Below, in pieces: positions 28,395 through 36,999 of a DNA stretch of 64,000 nucleotides (its first letter is position 1; every line of letters begins with the position of its first letter). The notes under the pieces were generated by a model. The model worked only from the letters and a program-made list of their open reading frames with translations. It did no database searches and was not told the origin of the DNA. Position numbers and translations under genes: made by a program. Origin of the DNA: Mucilaginibacter aquatilis (lineage in GTDB: Bacteria; Bacteroidota; Bacteroidia; Sphingobacteriales; Sphingobacteriaceae); contig NZ_WQLA01000006.1 in assembly GCF_009755275.1 (NCBI RefSeq), forward strand, positions 62,001 through 126,000, written 5' to 3'.

Positions 28395-28457
28395 GCACTA
28401 TGTCATTCAACCGGTAAACTTTAGTTGAGCGCGAATACCGTGCTACTAACTTTTACC

Positions 28458-28489
28458 TTGTACAAAGATCGGCATTATTGATACATTTG
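28458..28489 (+). promoter_or_regulatory. Promoter of the LysR regulator
   Basis: TTG at 28458-28460 and TACATTTG at 28482-28489 are separated by 21 bases, a good fit to the Bacteroidota TTTG/TAnnTTTG promoter. It predicts a leader of about 40 bases before the ATG at 28536. Confidence 0.5.
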
Positions 28490-28535
28490 TAAAATAGATT
28501 GTTTTAATGATATTAATTGATAAAAACGATTAATT

Positions 28536-29417
28536 ATGGAATTTCGTCAATTACAGTATTTTGTTAAAGCTGCCGAAACAATGAATTTTACCGAAGCGGC
28601 AGCTTCAGTTTTCATTACACAGAGTACGTTATCACAACAAATAAAACAACTGGAAGAAGAGCTGGGGATGCTACTGTTTGACCGCATAGGAAAGCATGTG
28701 CGCATAACCGAAGCCGGCCATGTGTTTTTAACACATGCGCAAAAAATACTGCGAGAGGTACAAAAAGGAAAGCAGGCAATTGCCGAGCTGAATAACGCCA
28801 TTACCGGTGAGTTAAACATTGGCGTATCATACGCATTTACCTCGTTGCTTTTACCTGCACTTGCTCCATTTTCAACCAAATATCCGGGTATAAAAATTTT
28901 TGTTACCTATGGTAACCCCGAAGAACTTGAACGTAAATTGCGGCTAGCCGAACTGGACATGATCTTAGCTTTCCATAACGAATCAGATGATGAGGATTTA
29001 GAAATGCAGGTGCTATTTAGCTCGGGCATAGTAGCTGCAGTTTCAAAAGACAATCCTTTGGCTAAAAAGAAATCAATAAGTCTTGAAGAGTTAGCACGAC
29101 AGGAATTGATTATGCCCGGCAAAGGTTTCAGCTCGCGTACTTATATTCTTGATCAGTTTTACCGTAGAAAAATTGAGCCCAACATTAAAATAGAAATGAA
29201 CGATGTCCATTCCATACTGTCGCTGGTACAAAACGGCAACTGGGCAACCATACTCAACGAAAAAGCACTGCTTGGATGGAGCAACATAAAGGCCGTTAAC
29301 ATAGATATTAAAGAGGTTGAACGCCAATCGTACATTTTGTGGCAAAAAGGGGTATACCGTAAAAAGGCGGCCAAACTGTTTGCTGATGAGCTTTTGCTTG
29401 CCATGCAACACAAATAA
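28536..29417 (+). CDS. LysR family transcriptional regulator
   Basis: The N-terminal helix-turn-helix (LQYFVKAAETMNFTEAAASV, then TQSTLSQQIKQLEEELG) is a textbook LysR DNA-binding domain, followed by a ligand-binding domain resembling the CynR/OxyR group (residues about 90-290). It is 293 residues, normal for the family. Divergence from the MFS exporter suggests control of that gene, with autorepression likely. The stop is four bases before the stop of the converging lipoprotein gene, so the two genes leave no room for a separate terminator. Confidence 0.94.
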   Translation: MEFRQLQYFVKAAETMNFTEAAASVFITQSTLSQQIKQLEEELGMLLFDRIGKHVRITEAGHVFLTHAQKILREVQKGKQAIAELNNAITGELNIGVSYAFTSLLLPALAPFSTKYPGIKIFVTYGNPEELERKLRLAELDMILAFHNESDDEDLEMQVLFSSGIVAAVSKDNPLAKKKSISLEELARQELIMPGKGFSSRTYILDQFYRRKIEPNIKIEMNDVHSILSLVQNGNWATILNEKALLGWSNIKAVNIDIKEVERQSYILWQKGVYRKKAAKLFADELLLAMQHK

Positions 29418-29420
29418 TAA

Positions 29421-30416
29421 TTACTCGTAGCTATCCTCAATTTCAAAATGAGGTATTTTTTTCTTGTTCCAATCGGGCATACCGTTGAATACGGTATAGT
29501 ATAAATACTTTTTGTTTTTGTCTACACCGGGCATTATCTTTCCTATAGTTTTTTTCACTGCCTCATGCTCGTGCCTAAGAGCAGCTGTATCAGTAACATT
29601 AATTTTTGATATGTAGTAGATCATCGGATAGTTGCCCTCTCCCCTATCCTGATTAAATATCTTTATGATCTGAGGCTTAGTATCTACGTCATTCAATACT
29701 ACAGGAAACTTATACTTGTCATGCACCTCAGTAATAACCTTGTTGTAAAACCCATCCATATCGTCCAGCTCATCATACGTCCACATTGAATTCGGGTCGG
29801 CGCACTTATAGGCAAGTTCCATGGCCGTGGTAGCGTTCACTAAGTATCCTTTATCATAGTCTTGCCTGGCTTGTAAGTAAAGCTCGGGTGCTGTTTTACC
29901 CCAAATGGTATAAGGTTTTAATTCAAGCGCAGCAACTTTCCACCCGTATTTGTACTTGTTAAATATGGCGGTCAGCAACCATCTATCGCCATTTTGCTGT
30001 AAGGTATAGAGTGATATATAGCGTTCCTGAGTTAAAGGCTCGTACCGTAGCGAGTAACTGTTCATATCGTACTTAAATGTTTTAAGCGTTATTATTTCAG
30101 GTGTTGGGTGCACAATGTAATATTCGTCAAGCAGTACATTTTTATCATCGCGCATACGAATACTGCACAACTCTATCAGCCTGTTATTGCCCGGCGCTTC
30201 TAAAAACTCCTTCGACATGATGTTTTCCAGTTGACGGGGATCATTTGCTTTAAGCGATTTCAGCATCTCTGTGTTTAGCTGATGGAACTGTTCCTGCTTA
30301 TTGGCAGGTATTTTTTCATTGATCCATGTACCTGGTGCGGGCTTACAGCTTATTAAAACGGTACTTATTAAAAGTAGCCAGGTAATAAATGAAGTTTTGA
30401 TGTACTGCGAATGCAT
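29421..30416 (-). CDS. Lipoprotein of unknown function
   Basis: The ATG at 30416 gives a lipoprotein signal peptide with Cys24 in VLISC; an earlier in-frame start at 30461 would bury it and is rejected. The mature 308 residues are soluble, rich in charged and aromatic residues. They look like an NTF2-like half (QLNTEMLKSLKANDPRQLENI) followed by a helical repeat-like part (ELYLQARQDYDKGYLVNATT). I do not recognise a named family. It sits alone, convergent with the LysR gene and divergent from dxs. The role is unknown. Confidence 0.75.
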   Translation of the reverse strand: MHSQYIKTSFITWLLLISTVLISCKPAPGTWINEKIPANKQEQFHQLNTEMLKSLKANDPRQLENIMSKEFLEAPGNNRLIELCSIRMRDDKNVLLDEYYIVHPTPEIITLKTFKYDMNSYSLRYEPLTQERYISLYTLQQNGDRWLLTAIFNKYKYGWKVAALELKPYTIWGKTAPELYLQARQDYDKGYLVNATTAMELAYKCADPNSMWTYDELDDMDGFYNKVITEVHDKYKFPVVLNDVDTKPQIIKIFNQDRGEGNYPMIYYISKINVTDTAALRHEHEAVKKTIGKIMPGVDKNKKYLYYTVFNGMPDWNKKKIPHFEIEDSYE

Positions 30417-30454
30417 TTGCGGTGTGATAAGCAACTCAAATATGGAAAATAACA

Positions 30455-30486
30455 TTTGCATTTGTAAATCAATACAATTAACTTTG
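30455..30486 (+). promoter_or_regulatory. dxs: Promoter of dxs
   Basis: TTTG at 30455-30458 and TAACTTTG at 30479-30486 are 20 bases apart, one of the best matches to the Bacteroidota consensus in the window. It overlaps the 5' side of the divergent lipoprotein gene's upstream region. Confidence 0.55.
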
Positions 30487-30626
30487 AAATAAAAAGTACT
30501 TTTATTTTAAAAAGCTCTTGAGCTATAATTGCACTGCATGTGCCAAACAATTACAACACTAATTTGTCAATTCAATTACCAATAAAAATGCCTTACTTTG
30601 TAAGTTCAATACCGTTTCAAAATTCC

Positions 30627-32555
30627 ATGCAAGTACCAGCCGGCGATTTACTTAAAAAAATTAATTCACCTTCTGATTTAAAGCAATTTAGCGAAGATGA
30701 TTTAGAGCAGATCAGTCAGGAATTGCGCCAATATATAATTGACGTGGTATCTGTTAACGGCGGGCATTTTGGCGCCAGCTTAGGTGTAGTTGAACTTACA
30801 ACAGCCTTGCATTATGTTTTAAACACACCATACGATCAATTAGTATGGGACGTTGGCCACCAGGCTTACGGACATAAAATACTAACCGGTCGTCGTGATA
30901 ACTTTCACACAAACCGCATTTACGGCGGCTTAAGCGGTTTTCCTAAACGTTCAGAAAGCGAATACGATACCTTTGGCGTAGGTCACTCATCAACATCTAT
31001 CTCGGCAGCGTTGGGCATGGCTGTGGCATCGCATTATAAAGGCGAAACCGACCGTCAGCATGTTGCAGTAATTGGCGATGGTGCAATGACTGCAGGTATG
31101 GCTTTTGAGGCATTGAACCATGCCGGTATAGCTAACAGCAACCTCTTGGTTATTCTTAACGACAATAACATGTCCATCGATCCAAACGTTGGAGCGTTAA
31201 AAGAATACCTTGCTGATATTACTACATCCAAACCCTACAACAGCTTCCGTGCTGATATTGGTTATGTACTTTCAAAACTTTCGGCCATTGGCCCGGATGC
31301 ATTAAAATATGCCAAAAAGATAGAGAAAAGCATTAAAGGAACCTTACTTAAGCAAAGCAACCTGTTTGAGGCTTTACGCTTTAGGTACTTTGGCCCTATC
31401 GACGGGCATGATGTAAAGCATTTGGTAAAAGTATTGCGTGACTTACGCGATATTCCCGGACCTAAATTGCTGCACTGTGTTACTGTTAAGGGTAAAGGCT
31501 ACGCCCTTGCCGAAAAAGACCAGACCAAGTGGCATGCCCCGGGCTTGTTTGACAAGATTACTGGCGAAATTAAAAAGACTTACTATGAAAAACCCCAGCC
31601 TCCTAAGTATCAGGATGTGTTTGGGCATACCATAATTGAGCTGGCCGAGCAAAACCCTAAAATTATGGGTATTACACCGGCTATGCCCTCAGGCTGTTCA
31701 TTAAATTTAATGATGAAAGCCATGCCCGACCGTGCTTTTGACGTTGGTATTGCCGAACAGCATGCCGTTACATTTTCGGCTGGTTTGGCCTCACAGGGCA
31801 TGGTGCCGTTTTGTAACATCTATTCGAGCTTTATGCAACGGGCTTTTGACCAGGTAGTACATGATGTTGCCATACAAAAGCTTAACGTGGTGTTGTGCCT
31901 TGATCGTGCCGGTTTTGCCGGTGCCGATGGCCCTACTCACCACGGTGCTTATGATTTGGCTTATATGCGCTGCATACCCAACCTAACGGTATCAGCCCCT
32001 ATGAATGAGGAAGAACTACGCAATCTGATGTTTACCGCACAGCAGGAAAATGCCGGTCCGTTTGTAATACGTTACCCGCGTGGTAATGGTGTTATGGTTG
32101 ATTGGCAACGCCCAATGAAAGCTATACCTATTGGTAAAGGCCGTAAAATTTGTGATGGCGAAGAAGTTGCTATTCTTTCAATAGGTGCCATAGGCAACGA
32201 GGTAGTTAAAGCCACTGCCGAATTGAACAACGAGGGTTACTACCCTGCCCACTACGACCTACGCTTTGTAAAACCTTTAGATGAAGCTATGCTGCATGAG
32301 GTATTTACCAAATACAGTAAAGTAATTACTGTTGAAGATGGTTGCCTTGACGGTGGCGCAGGCAGCGCGGTATTAGAGTTTATGGCCAATAACAAGTATA
32401 AGGCCGAAGTTATACGCTTAGGTGTACCTGATGCCGTTATAGAGCATGGTGAACAGCCAGAGCTTTGGGCTGAATGTGGTTTTGACGCGGCCGGAATAAT
32501 GCGTACTGTAAAAAGCATCGGCATTAATCAAAACAGGCATATTATAGCTTCCTAA
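30627..32555 (+). CDS. dxs: 1-deoxy-D-xylulose-5-phosphate synthase
   Basis: This thiamine-diphosphate enzyme joins pyruvate and glyceraldehyde 3-phosphate, the first step of the MEP isoprenoid pathway; ispF of the same pathway is at 58810. The TPP motif is GDGAMTAGMAFEALNHAG...NDNNMSI, the pyrimidine-domain Glu is in IAEQHAVTFSAG, and GHDVKHL is conserved. The ATG at 30627 (MQVPAGDLLKKINSP) matches how related proteins begin. The frame is open from a GTG at 30540 and an ATG at 30588, and the promoter at 30455-30486 would allow either, so the start is not settled. The protein has 642 residues from the preferred start. Confidence 0.95.
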   Translation: MQVPAGDLLKKINSPSDLKQFSEDDLEQISQELRQYIIDVVSVNGGHFGASLGVVELTTALHYVLNTPYDQLVWDVGHQAYGHKILTGRRDNFHTNRIYGGLSGFPKRSESEYDTFGVGHSSTSISAALGMAVASHYKGETDRQHVAVIGDGAMTAGMAFEALNHAGIANSNLLVILNDNNMSIDPNVGALKEYLADITTSKPYNSFRADIGYVLSKLSAIGPDALKYAKKIEKSIKGTLLKQSNLFEALRFRYFGPIDGHDVKHLVKVLRDLRDIPGPKLLHCVTVKGKGYALAEKDQTKWHAPGLFDKITGEIKKTYYEKPQPPKYQDVFGHTIIELAEQNPKIMGITPAMPSGCSLNLMMKAMPDRAFDVGIAEQHAVTFSAGLASQGMVPFCNIYSSFMQRAFDQVVHDVAIQKLNVVLCLDRAGFAGADGPTHHGAYDLAYMRCIPNLTVSAPMNEEELRNLMFTAQQENAGPFVIRYPRGNGVMVDWQRPMKAIPIGKGRKICDGEEVAILSIGAIGNEVVKATAELNNEGYYPAHYDLRFVKPLDEAMLHEVFTKYSKVITVEDGCLDGGAGSAVLEFMANNKYKAEVIRLGVPDAVIEHGEQPELWAECGFDAAGIMRTVKSIGINQNRHIIAS

Positions 32556-32598
32556 GCTTTTCTTTATAAACGATTTTAAGAAGTAACCTTAATTAACT

Positions 32599-32901
32599 AT
32601 GGATACATTGCGAGGTTCTTCTATTAGGATTTCTATTGATAACGCTTCCAGCCCGAAAAATAAGCACCTTTCAGGAACTGTTATATATGAGCGCCACGGA
32701 AATAAACTCATTGTAAAACTATCTGAAACCTTGCAAAGTGGTGAAATGAGGAGCGACATGATGCTGCTTACACCGCAATTTAAAAAGGAACGCTTCGTTT
32801 TCGATACTCCCAAAACGGAGATTATGATCAACGGCACACTAATCAGCGAAGATGATGAGCATCAGCAGCCGGGCATAAGCGGTATTTTGAGTTTAAATTA
32901 A
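32599..32901 (+). CDS. Small hypothetical protein
   Basis: A 100-residue acidic/basic mixed protein with no signal peptide or membrane segment. It has beta-strand-like stretches (SSIRISIDN, GTVIYERHGNKLIVKL) and ends with a Gly/Ser-rich tail. It is 43 bases after dxs on the same strand and may share its transcript. Its stop overlaps the last bases of the converging SGNH gene by four bases. I do not recognise a family; that its composition matches its neighbours supports it as a real gene. Confidence 0.65.
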   Translation: MDTLRGSSIRISIDNASSPKNKHLSGTVIYERHGNKLIVKLSETLQSGEMRSDMMLLTPQFKKERFVFDTPKTEIMINGTLISEDDEHQQPGISGILSLN

Positions 32902-33617
32902 CTCCTGCTTTTCAAAAATTGGGCTACAAGATCAACCATCATTTTGCCACTAACCTGATTCAGGTGTATGGTATCGGTAGTTACCTGCAGGCCGTTTAAT
33001 CCTGCATAACTTTCCCAATCTTGTTTAAGCACTCTGGTACGAAAATGCATATTTACTTTAAGCCGCCAACCAAACGGACGGTATACAACCGACTTTGCTA
33101 CAGGATTTGCCTCAAGATAGGTCGTTATAGCTTCGTTTAACGGCAGGTAGTGCAATGCATACTTTTGCACCAGCCGCTTAATTTTTTCATTATAATTACT
33201 TACCACTTTGTTGGCGCTATCCATTAAATCTTCGCCTATAACAGGTAATGATGTTAGCGCAATACTTGCGGTTGTTTCCTGCAATAACGTTACTATAATT
33301 TGCTCCAGATTATCAACATACCAAGCCATATCAGGCTCGCGAGGTAGAGCTGCGTTTCTTTTATAAAGCCTTGTGTTACCTTCAGATAGTGTTGCCAAAA
33401 CATCGTTAGTGCCAACAAGTATTACTATAAAGTTTGGCTGAAGCGTAACAAGCTTATCAATCCGTTTTAGATTATTGTAAGCCAACTCACCGTTTACCCC
33501 AAAGTTGTAAAACTCATAATCAGGTAAAAGCTCCTGCTGTAAATCGGCTACCCAGTTATAACTATCCGTTCCCTGTGTTATGCTGTCGCCCAAACAGGCT
33601 ACTTTTATGCTCGACAT
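32898..33617 (-). CDS. SGNH/GDSL hydrolase
   Basis: The four SGNH blocks are present: GDSITQG with the nucleophile Ser (residues 10-16), the Gly in NFGVNGE, VGTNDVLA with the Asn, and DTIHLNQVS with the Asp-His pair near the C-terminus. Such enzymes are esterases or acetyl-transfer-type hydrolases acting on lipids or carbohydrates. No signal peptide is seen, so it is likely cytoplasmic. Its start is ten bases after the end of the 94-residue gene, suggesting one transcript. Confidence 0.88.
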   Translation of the reverse strand: MSSIKVACLGDSITQGTDSYNWVADLQQELLPDYEFYNFGVNGELAYNNLKRIDKLVTLQPNFIVILVGTNDVLATLSEGNTRLYKRNAALPREPDMAWYVDNLEQIIVTLLQETTASIALTSLPVIGEDLMDSANKVVSNYNEKIKRLVQKYALHYLPLNEAITTYLEANPVAKSVVYRPFGWRLKVNMHFRTRVLKQDWESYAGLNGLQVTTDTIHLNQVSGKMMVDLVAQFLKSRS

Positions 33618-33626
33618 AAGTTAAAT

Positions 33627-33911
33627 CTACCGCTGTTTGTGCTTAACAACGGTTTGCCCAAAGCGCTGTGTATCGGGTTTAAGGTTTAATTCATTCATGC
33701 GGTCGGTATCAACGTCAATAACAACGCCACGCTCCTGCAGTCCTTTACCGCTAAACTCCACCTCTACGCCCAAATTCAAAAAAGCCTGGCGTATCACATC
33801 ACGCAAGGTTTCACCTTGCAAAACAGCGTTTAAATCCTCAACCAAAAATTGCGTTTGCTCCCCTTTTACTATACGGGCTACAAAATCGGTTATCTCTTCA
33901 ACTGTTACCAT
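33627..33911 (-). CDS. Small protein resembling the C-terminal segment of GDP-mannose 4,6-dehydratase
   Basis: I see no full known enzyme in this 94-residue protein. Its middle, ETLRDVIRQAFLNLGVEVEF followed by SGKGLQERGVVIDVD, reads like the GMD tail pattern (SVREFVE..A..ELGIELEW.G.G..E.G......V.ID). The Rossmann-fold part and the catalytic Tyr/Lys are absent, so it cannot be an active dehydratase. It may be a remnant, a domesticated regulatory piece, or a small family with chance similarity. It is the first gene of a pair with the SGNH hydrolase and lies after the terminator of rmlA, another nucleotide-sugar gene. Confidence 0.6.
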   Translation of the reverse strand: MVTVEEITDFVARIVKGEQTQFLVEDLNAVLQGETLRDVIRQAFLNLGVEVEFSGKGLQERGVVIDVDTDRMNELNLKPDTQRFGQTVVKHKQR

Positions 33912-33918
33912 CTTCTAA

Positions 33919-33956
33919 AAAAAAATAATCCTTTACACCTGCAAGGCATAAAGGAT
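33919..33956 (-). terminator. Rho-independent terminator after rmlA
   Basis: On the minus strand ATCCTTTA and TAAAGGAT (33928-33935 and 33949-33956) form an 8-base stem with a 13-base loop, followed by a long T-rich run (33919-33927 as A on the plus strand). It lies 22 bases after the rmlA stop. Confidence 0.75.
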
Positions 33957-33977
33957 CACTTAAGCTATTTAGTTATC

Positions 33978-34847
33978 TTATTTCTTACCCTTTATTAATT
34001 TAAGGAGGTATTGCCCATAACCACTCTTGGTAAGCGGCTTGGCAACTTCGGCAAGCTGTTCAGCATCAATAAAGCCCATACGAAAAGCTATTTCTTCAAT
34101 ACAGGCAATCTTAATGCCCTGGCGTTCCTCAATCACTTGTACAAACTGTCCGGCTTGCATAAGTGATGCAAAAGTGCCGGTATCTAACCAAGCTGTACCC
34201 CTGCTCAAAATACCAACCTTTAATTTTCCGCGCTTAAGGTATTCCTTGTTAACGTCGGTAATTTCATATTCTCCACGCGGTGATGGTGCTATATTTTTGG
34301 CTATCTCCACCACATCATTATCATAAAAATATAAACCAGGTACGGCAAAGTCAGATTTCGGCTCAGTTGGCTTTTCTTCTAAAGATATTGCGTTATTATT
34401 TTCATCAAACTCAACTACACCGTAACGTTCAGGATCGGCAACCTGGTAGGCAAACACCATACCTCCTTCAGGGTCGCTGCTGGTTTGCAGTAGTTTTGAA
34501 AGACCGTCGCCGTAAAAAATATTGTCACCAAGTACCAAAGCAACCTTGTCAGTTCCTATAAAATCGGCACCTATTACAAAAGCTTGCGCAAGTCCGTTTG
34601 GCTCGGGCTGTACCGCATATTCAAAGCGGCAGCCAATACGTGAGCCATCACCCAGCAAGCGCTGAAACTGAGGCATATCATGCGGAGTGGAGATAATCAA
34701 TATTTCCTTAATCCCGGCCAGCATAAGCACCGACAGCGGATAATAAATCATTGGCTTATCGTAAACCGGCATCAACTGCTTGCTTACAGCCAGTGTAAGC
34801 GGATGCAGACGGGTACCGGAACCTCCGGCAAGTATAATTCCTTTCAC
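33978..34847 (-). CDS. rmlA: Glucose-1-phosphate thymidylyltransferase
   Basis: It makes dTDP-glucose, the first step toward dTDP-rhamnose and other sugars for surface glycans. The signature [20 protein letters not shown] is intact, together with [19 protein letters not shown] and the [11 protein letters not shown] stretch. The length (289) is normal. The start codon is GTG at 34847, directly before MKGIILAGG. rmlB, rmlC and rmlD are not in this window, and the gene is separate from the glycan block at 43.6-52.6 kb. Confidence 0.96.
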   Translation of the reverse strand: MKGIILAGGSGTRLHPLTLAVSKQLMPVYDKPMIYYPLSVLMLAGIKEILIISTPHDMPQFQRLLGDGSRIGCRFEYAVQPEPNGLAQAFVIGADFIGTDKVALVLGDNIFYGDGLSKLLQTSSDPEGGMVFAYQVADPERYGVVEFDENNNAISLEEKPTEPKSDFAVPGLYFYDNDVVEIAKNIAPSPRGEYEITDVNKEYLKRGKLKVGILSRGTAWLDTGTFASLMQAGQFVQVIEERQGIKIACIEEIAFRMGFIDAEQLAEVAKPLTKSGYGQYLLKLIKGKK

Positions 34848-34891
34848 AGTTAGAGTTTTGTATGTTTTATACGCCTAATATATGAAAAGGT

Positions 34892-35455
34892 TTACACACC
34901 TGCTACCTTATCTTCAAGCTCCTGGTACCACTCCGAGCCATACTTACGAATCAGTGGTTCTTTCAAAAACTCGTGAACGTGAACTTTAAGTTCTGAACCA
35001 AAGCTGCACGCCGGGCTGCATATATTCCAGCGGTCATAGTGCAGCACATCAAACTCCGGATAATTGGTTATACGTATAGGGTATAAATGACATGATATAG
35101 GTTTACGCCAATCAACCTGGCCTTCTTCCCATGCCTTCTCAATAGCACACTTGGTAATTCCGTTTTCCCAGGTTACGTAAGCGCACTCCTTGTTTGTATC
35201 AACGCATGGGGTAGTATAATCGCCTTCAAAATCGGTTACATGTGTGCCTTGTTCTTCAACTGCCTGTATGCCCTTGGCTGTCATGTAGGGCTTTACTTTC
35301 GGATAGATATCGCGGAGTATATCTAACTCATTAGCGGCAAGCGGAGCGCCCGAATCTCCCTCAATACAACAGGCTCCTTTGCACTTATTAAGGTTGCAAA
35401 CAAAGTTTTCGTTAACTACATCTTCGTGCACCAGGGTGCTTCCAACTTCAATCAT
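34892..35455 (-). CDS. DUF3109 family protein (cysteine-rich, YkgJ-like)
   Basis: A 187-residue protein with many cysteines: CNLNKCKGACC near residue 19-30, CVDTNKEC, ITKCAIEKA, ISCHLYPI and NICSPAC. This pattern fits DUF3109, related to zinc or iron-sulfur cluster carrying YkgJ-type proteins. Members are predicted to bind a metal cluster, but their reaction is unknown. It begins seven bases after the DUF3108 gene on the same strand, so both are likely transcribed together. Confidence 0.88.
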   Translation of the reverse strand: MIEVGSTLVHEDVVNENFVCNLNKCKGACCIEGDSGAPLAANELDILRDIYPKVKPYMTAKGIQAVEEQGTHVTDFEGDYTTPCVDTNKECAYVTWENGITKCAIEKAWEEGQVDWRKPISCHLYPIRITNYPEFDVLHYDRWNICSPACSFGSELKVHVHEFLKEPLIRKYGSEWYQELEDKVAGV

Positions 35456-35462
35456 TTTTGTT

Positions 35463-36305
35463 TTACTTCTTTATAGGATTTAAAGGGTATTTAAGTCCTT
35501 TAGCGGCTGTAAGGTCCATGGTTACACTACCTACAACCAATTCAACGTGTGCTTTAACGGGTATCCGGTTACCATCGTCGGTAACCCAAAGATACAATTT
35601 ACTGTTCTTTCGAAATATGCGGCCGGGTATTATAGTAGGATTAAACTTTAAACAGCTAAACTTGCCTAATGAGCAATCAACTGTTTCCTTACCGAGGTAA
35701 GTAATGGTCATGGCCTGCACTGCATTATCTAAAAAATATTTCAGCTGGAAGGTCTCTCCTACCTTTAGTTTCGACACATCTAAACAACGCGCAAAATAAT
35801 AGGCTGATGGAAAATCAAAAACCTGCCCGCTAAATGGGTAAGTACCGCTATTGGCCGTTATTTTCCCATTTTGATGGTCAAATACCACCTTATCCTGGTG
35901 CTTATATTTTGCCTCGTGCCTGTCTTCGGTATAGTAGTAAGGCAAAAGGGTGCTACGGTCAATGTAGGTTTCGTACCGGTTGCGTACCTTATAAAAAACA
36001 TCAAAAGTTCCGGCAGTTTTACCGTCGGCTATAATATGCCAAGCTGGCTTGCCCCCTTCAAATTTCGTATCTGTTTCGGCAACTCGTAAATGAGCTTCAG
36101 CACCAGTGAACCAGCCGTACTTCAACTTGTAGCTAAGTTCTTCACCGGCCTTAAAGGCCGGTTCGGGCAACTTTGGTAACTGGGCATATACACTAAAAGT
36201 AAAAGCAATTAAAATTGGTGTAATAAGCAACAATAACCGCAACTTACTTAATGCAAGTGGTTGACCACCCGTACTCGTTTGTTTATATGTAGTATAACCT
36301 GTCAT
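35463..36305 (-). CDS. DUF3108 family periplasmic protein
   Basis: A hydrophobic N-terminal segment (LRLLLLITPILIAFTFSVYAQ, split around residue 22-42) acts as a signal peptide after a polar extension. The mature protein is a predicted beta-rich fold with the DUF3108 pattern: FKAGEELSYKLKYGWFTGAEA at its start and GRIFRKNSKLYLWVTDDGNR near the end. DUF3108 proteins are thought to be periplasmic and possibly linked to lipid or outer-membrane maintenance; no reaction is known. It precedes the DUF3109 gene. Confidence 0.85.
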   Translation of the reverse strand: MTGYTTYKQTSTGGQPLALSKLRLLLLITPILIAFTFSVYAQLPKLPEPAFKAGEELSYKLKYGWFTGAEAHLRVAETDTKFEGGKPAWHIIADGKTAGTFDVFYKVRNRYETYIDRSTLLPYYYTEDRHEAKYKHQDKVVFDHQNGKITANSGTYPFSGQVFDFPSAYYFARCLDVSKLKVGETFQLKYFLDNAVQAMTITYLGKETVDCSLGKFSCLKFNPTIIPGRIFRKNSKLYLWVTDDGNRIPVKAHVELVVGSVTMDLTAAKGLKYPLNPIKK

Positions 36306-36413
36306 TTCATAAAAAATAAGAATACCTCACATTTATGACACTTATGCAGGGCGGTGGTTTAATGTTAACAAATGTGCCGCTGCTTGTATTAAACAGCAGA
36401 ACGCAACCGGCAT

Positions 36414-36929
36414 TTAGTCCTTACGTTTATAAATAGGCACTGTTGAACAAGGCTCACCAAACATTAAACTCTTGGCTACCGGAGTAAGCCGTTTTGTTAA
36501 CTCAACATACGCCGATGTTGGAACGGGTATATCACCGCATCCTTTTAATACAATGCGCTGATCACGGTATTGTTCAAAGTCAACCTTGCTTATTTGCTTC
36601 TCAAACAGTACGGTTTCAAGTACGTCCATATCGCCAAATACAACTTCTTTAGCATATGGAGCCATGCGATTGGCCAGTAGCATGTATGCCCAGGCAGGTA
36701 CAATAGCATCGGCAGTGCAGGTTATACCTACATTTTTGCCTGTATACTGTGACCAATCATGCCCTTTAACAAACTCTCTGAAATCCTTTTCTTTCAAAAT
36801 TAGTTCCATAAAGAGATTACCTTTTATGTCATAGATTACACGTTCGCCTTCGGGGTAAAAGTCAGCAGGATCGAGTGTAACCAATCCGCTTTGTGCTACC
36901 TTGTTTATAAAGTTCTCCTGAATTTCCAT
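36414..36929 (-). CDS. DUF2480 family protein
   Basis: A 171-residue soluble protein with the pattern VDLE-like opening NKVAQSGLVTLDPADFYPEG, the FREFVKGHDWSQYTGKNVGI stretch and VLKGCGDIPVPTSAYVELT near the end, as in DUF2480. This family is nearly confined to Bacteroidota and its function is unknown. The gene is separate, 70 bases upstream of the ppiD-type gene's terminator on the same strand. Confidence 0.85.
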   Translation of the reverse strand: MEIQENFINKVAQSGLVTLDPADFYPEGERVIYDIKGNLFMELILKEKDFREFVKGHDWSQYTGKNVGITCTADAIVPAWAYMLLANRMAPYAKEVVFGDMDVLETVLFEKQISKVDFEQYRDQRIVLKGCGDIPVPTSAYVELTKRLTPVAKSLMFGEPCSTVPIYKRKD

Positions 36930-36942
36930 AACTCCTTTAAAT

Positions 36943-36978
36943 AAAAAATCCGGAAACAGCTACGCGCCATTTCCGGAT
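36943..36978 (-). terminator. Rho-independent terminator after the PpiD-type gene
   Basis: ATCCGGAAA (36948-36956) and TTTCCGGAT (36970-36978) form a 9-base stem, followed on the minus strand by a T-rich run. It lies 22 bases past the stop at 37000. Confidence 0.82.
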
Positions 36979-36999
36979 ATAAAATTAATTCAATTTTTG

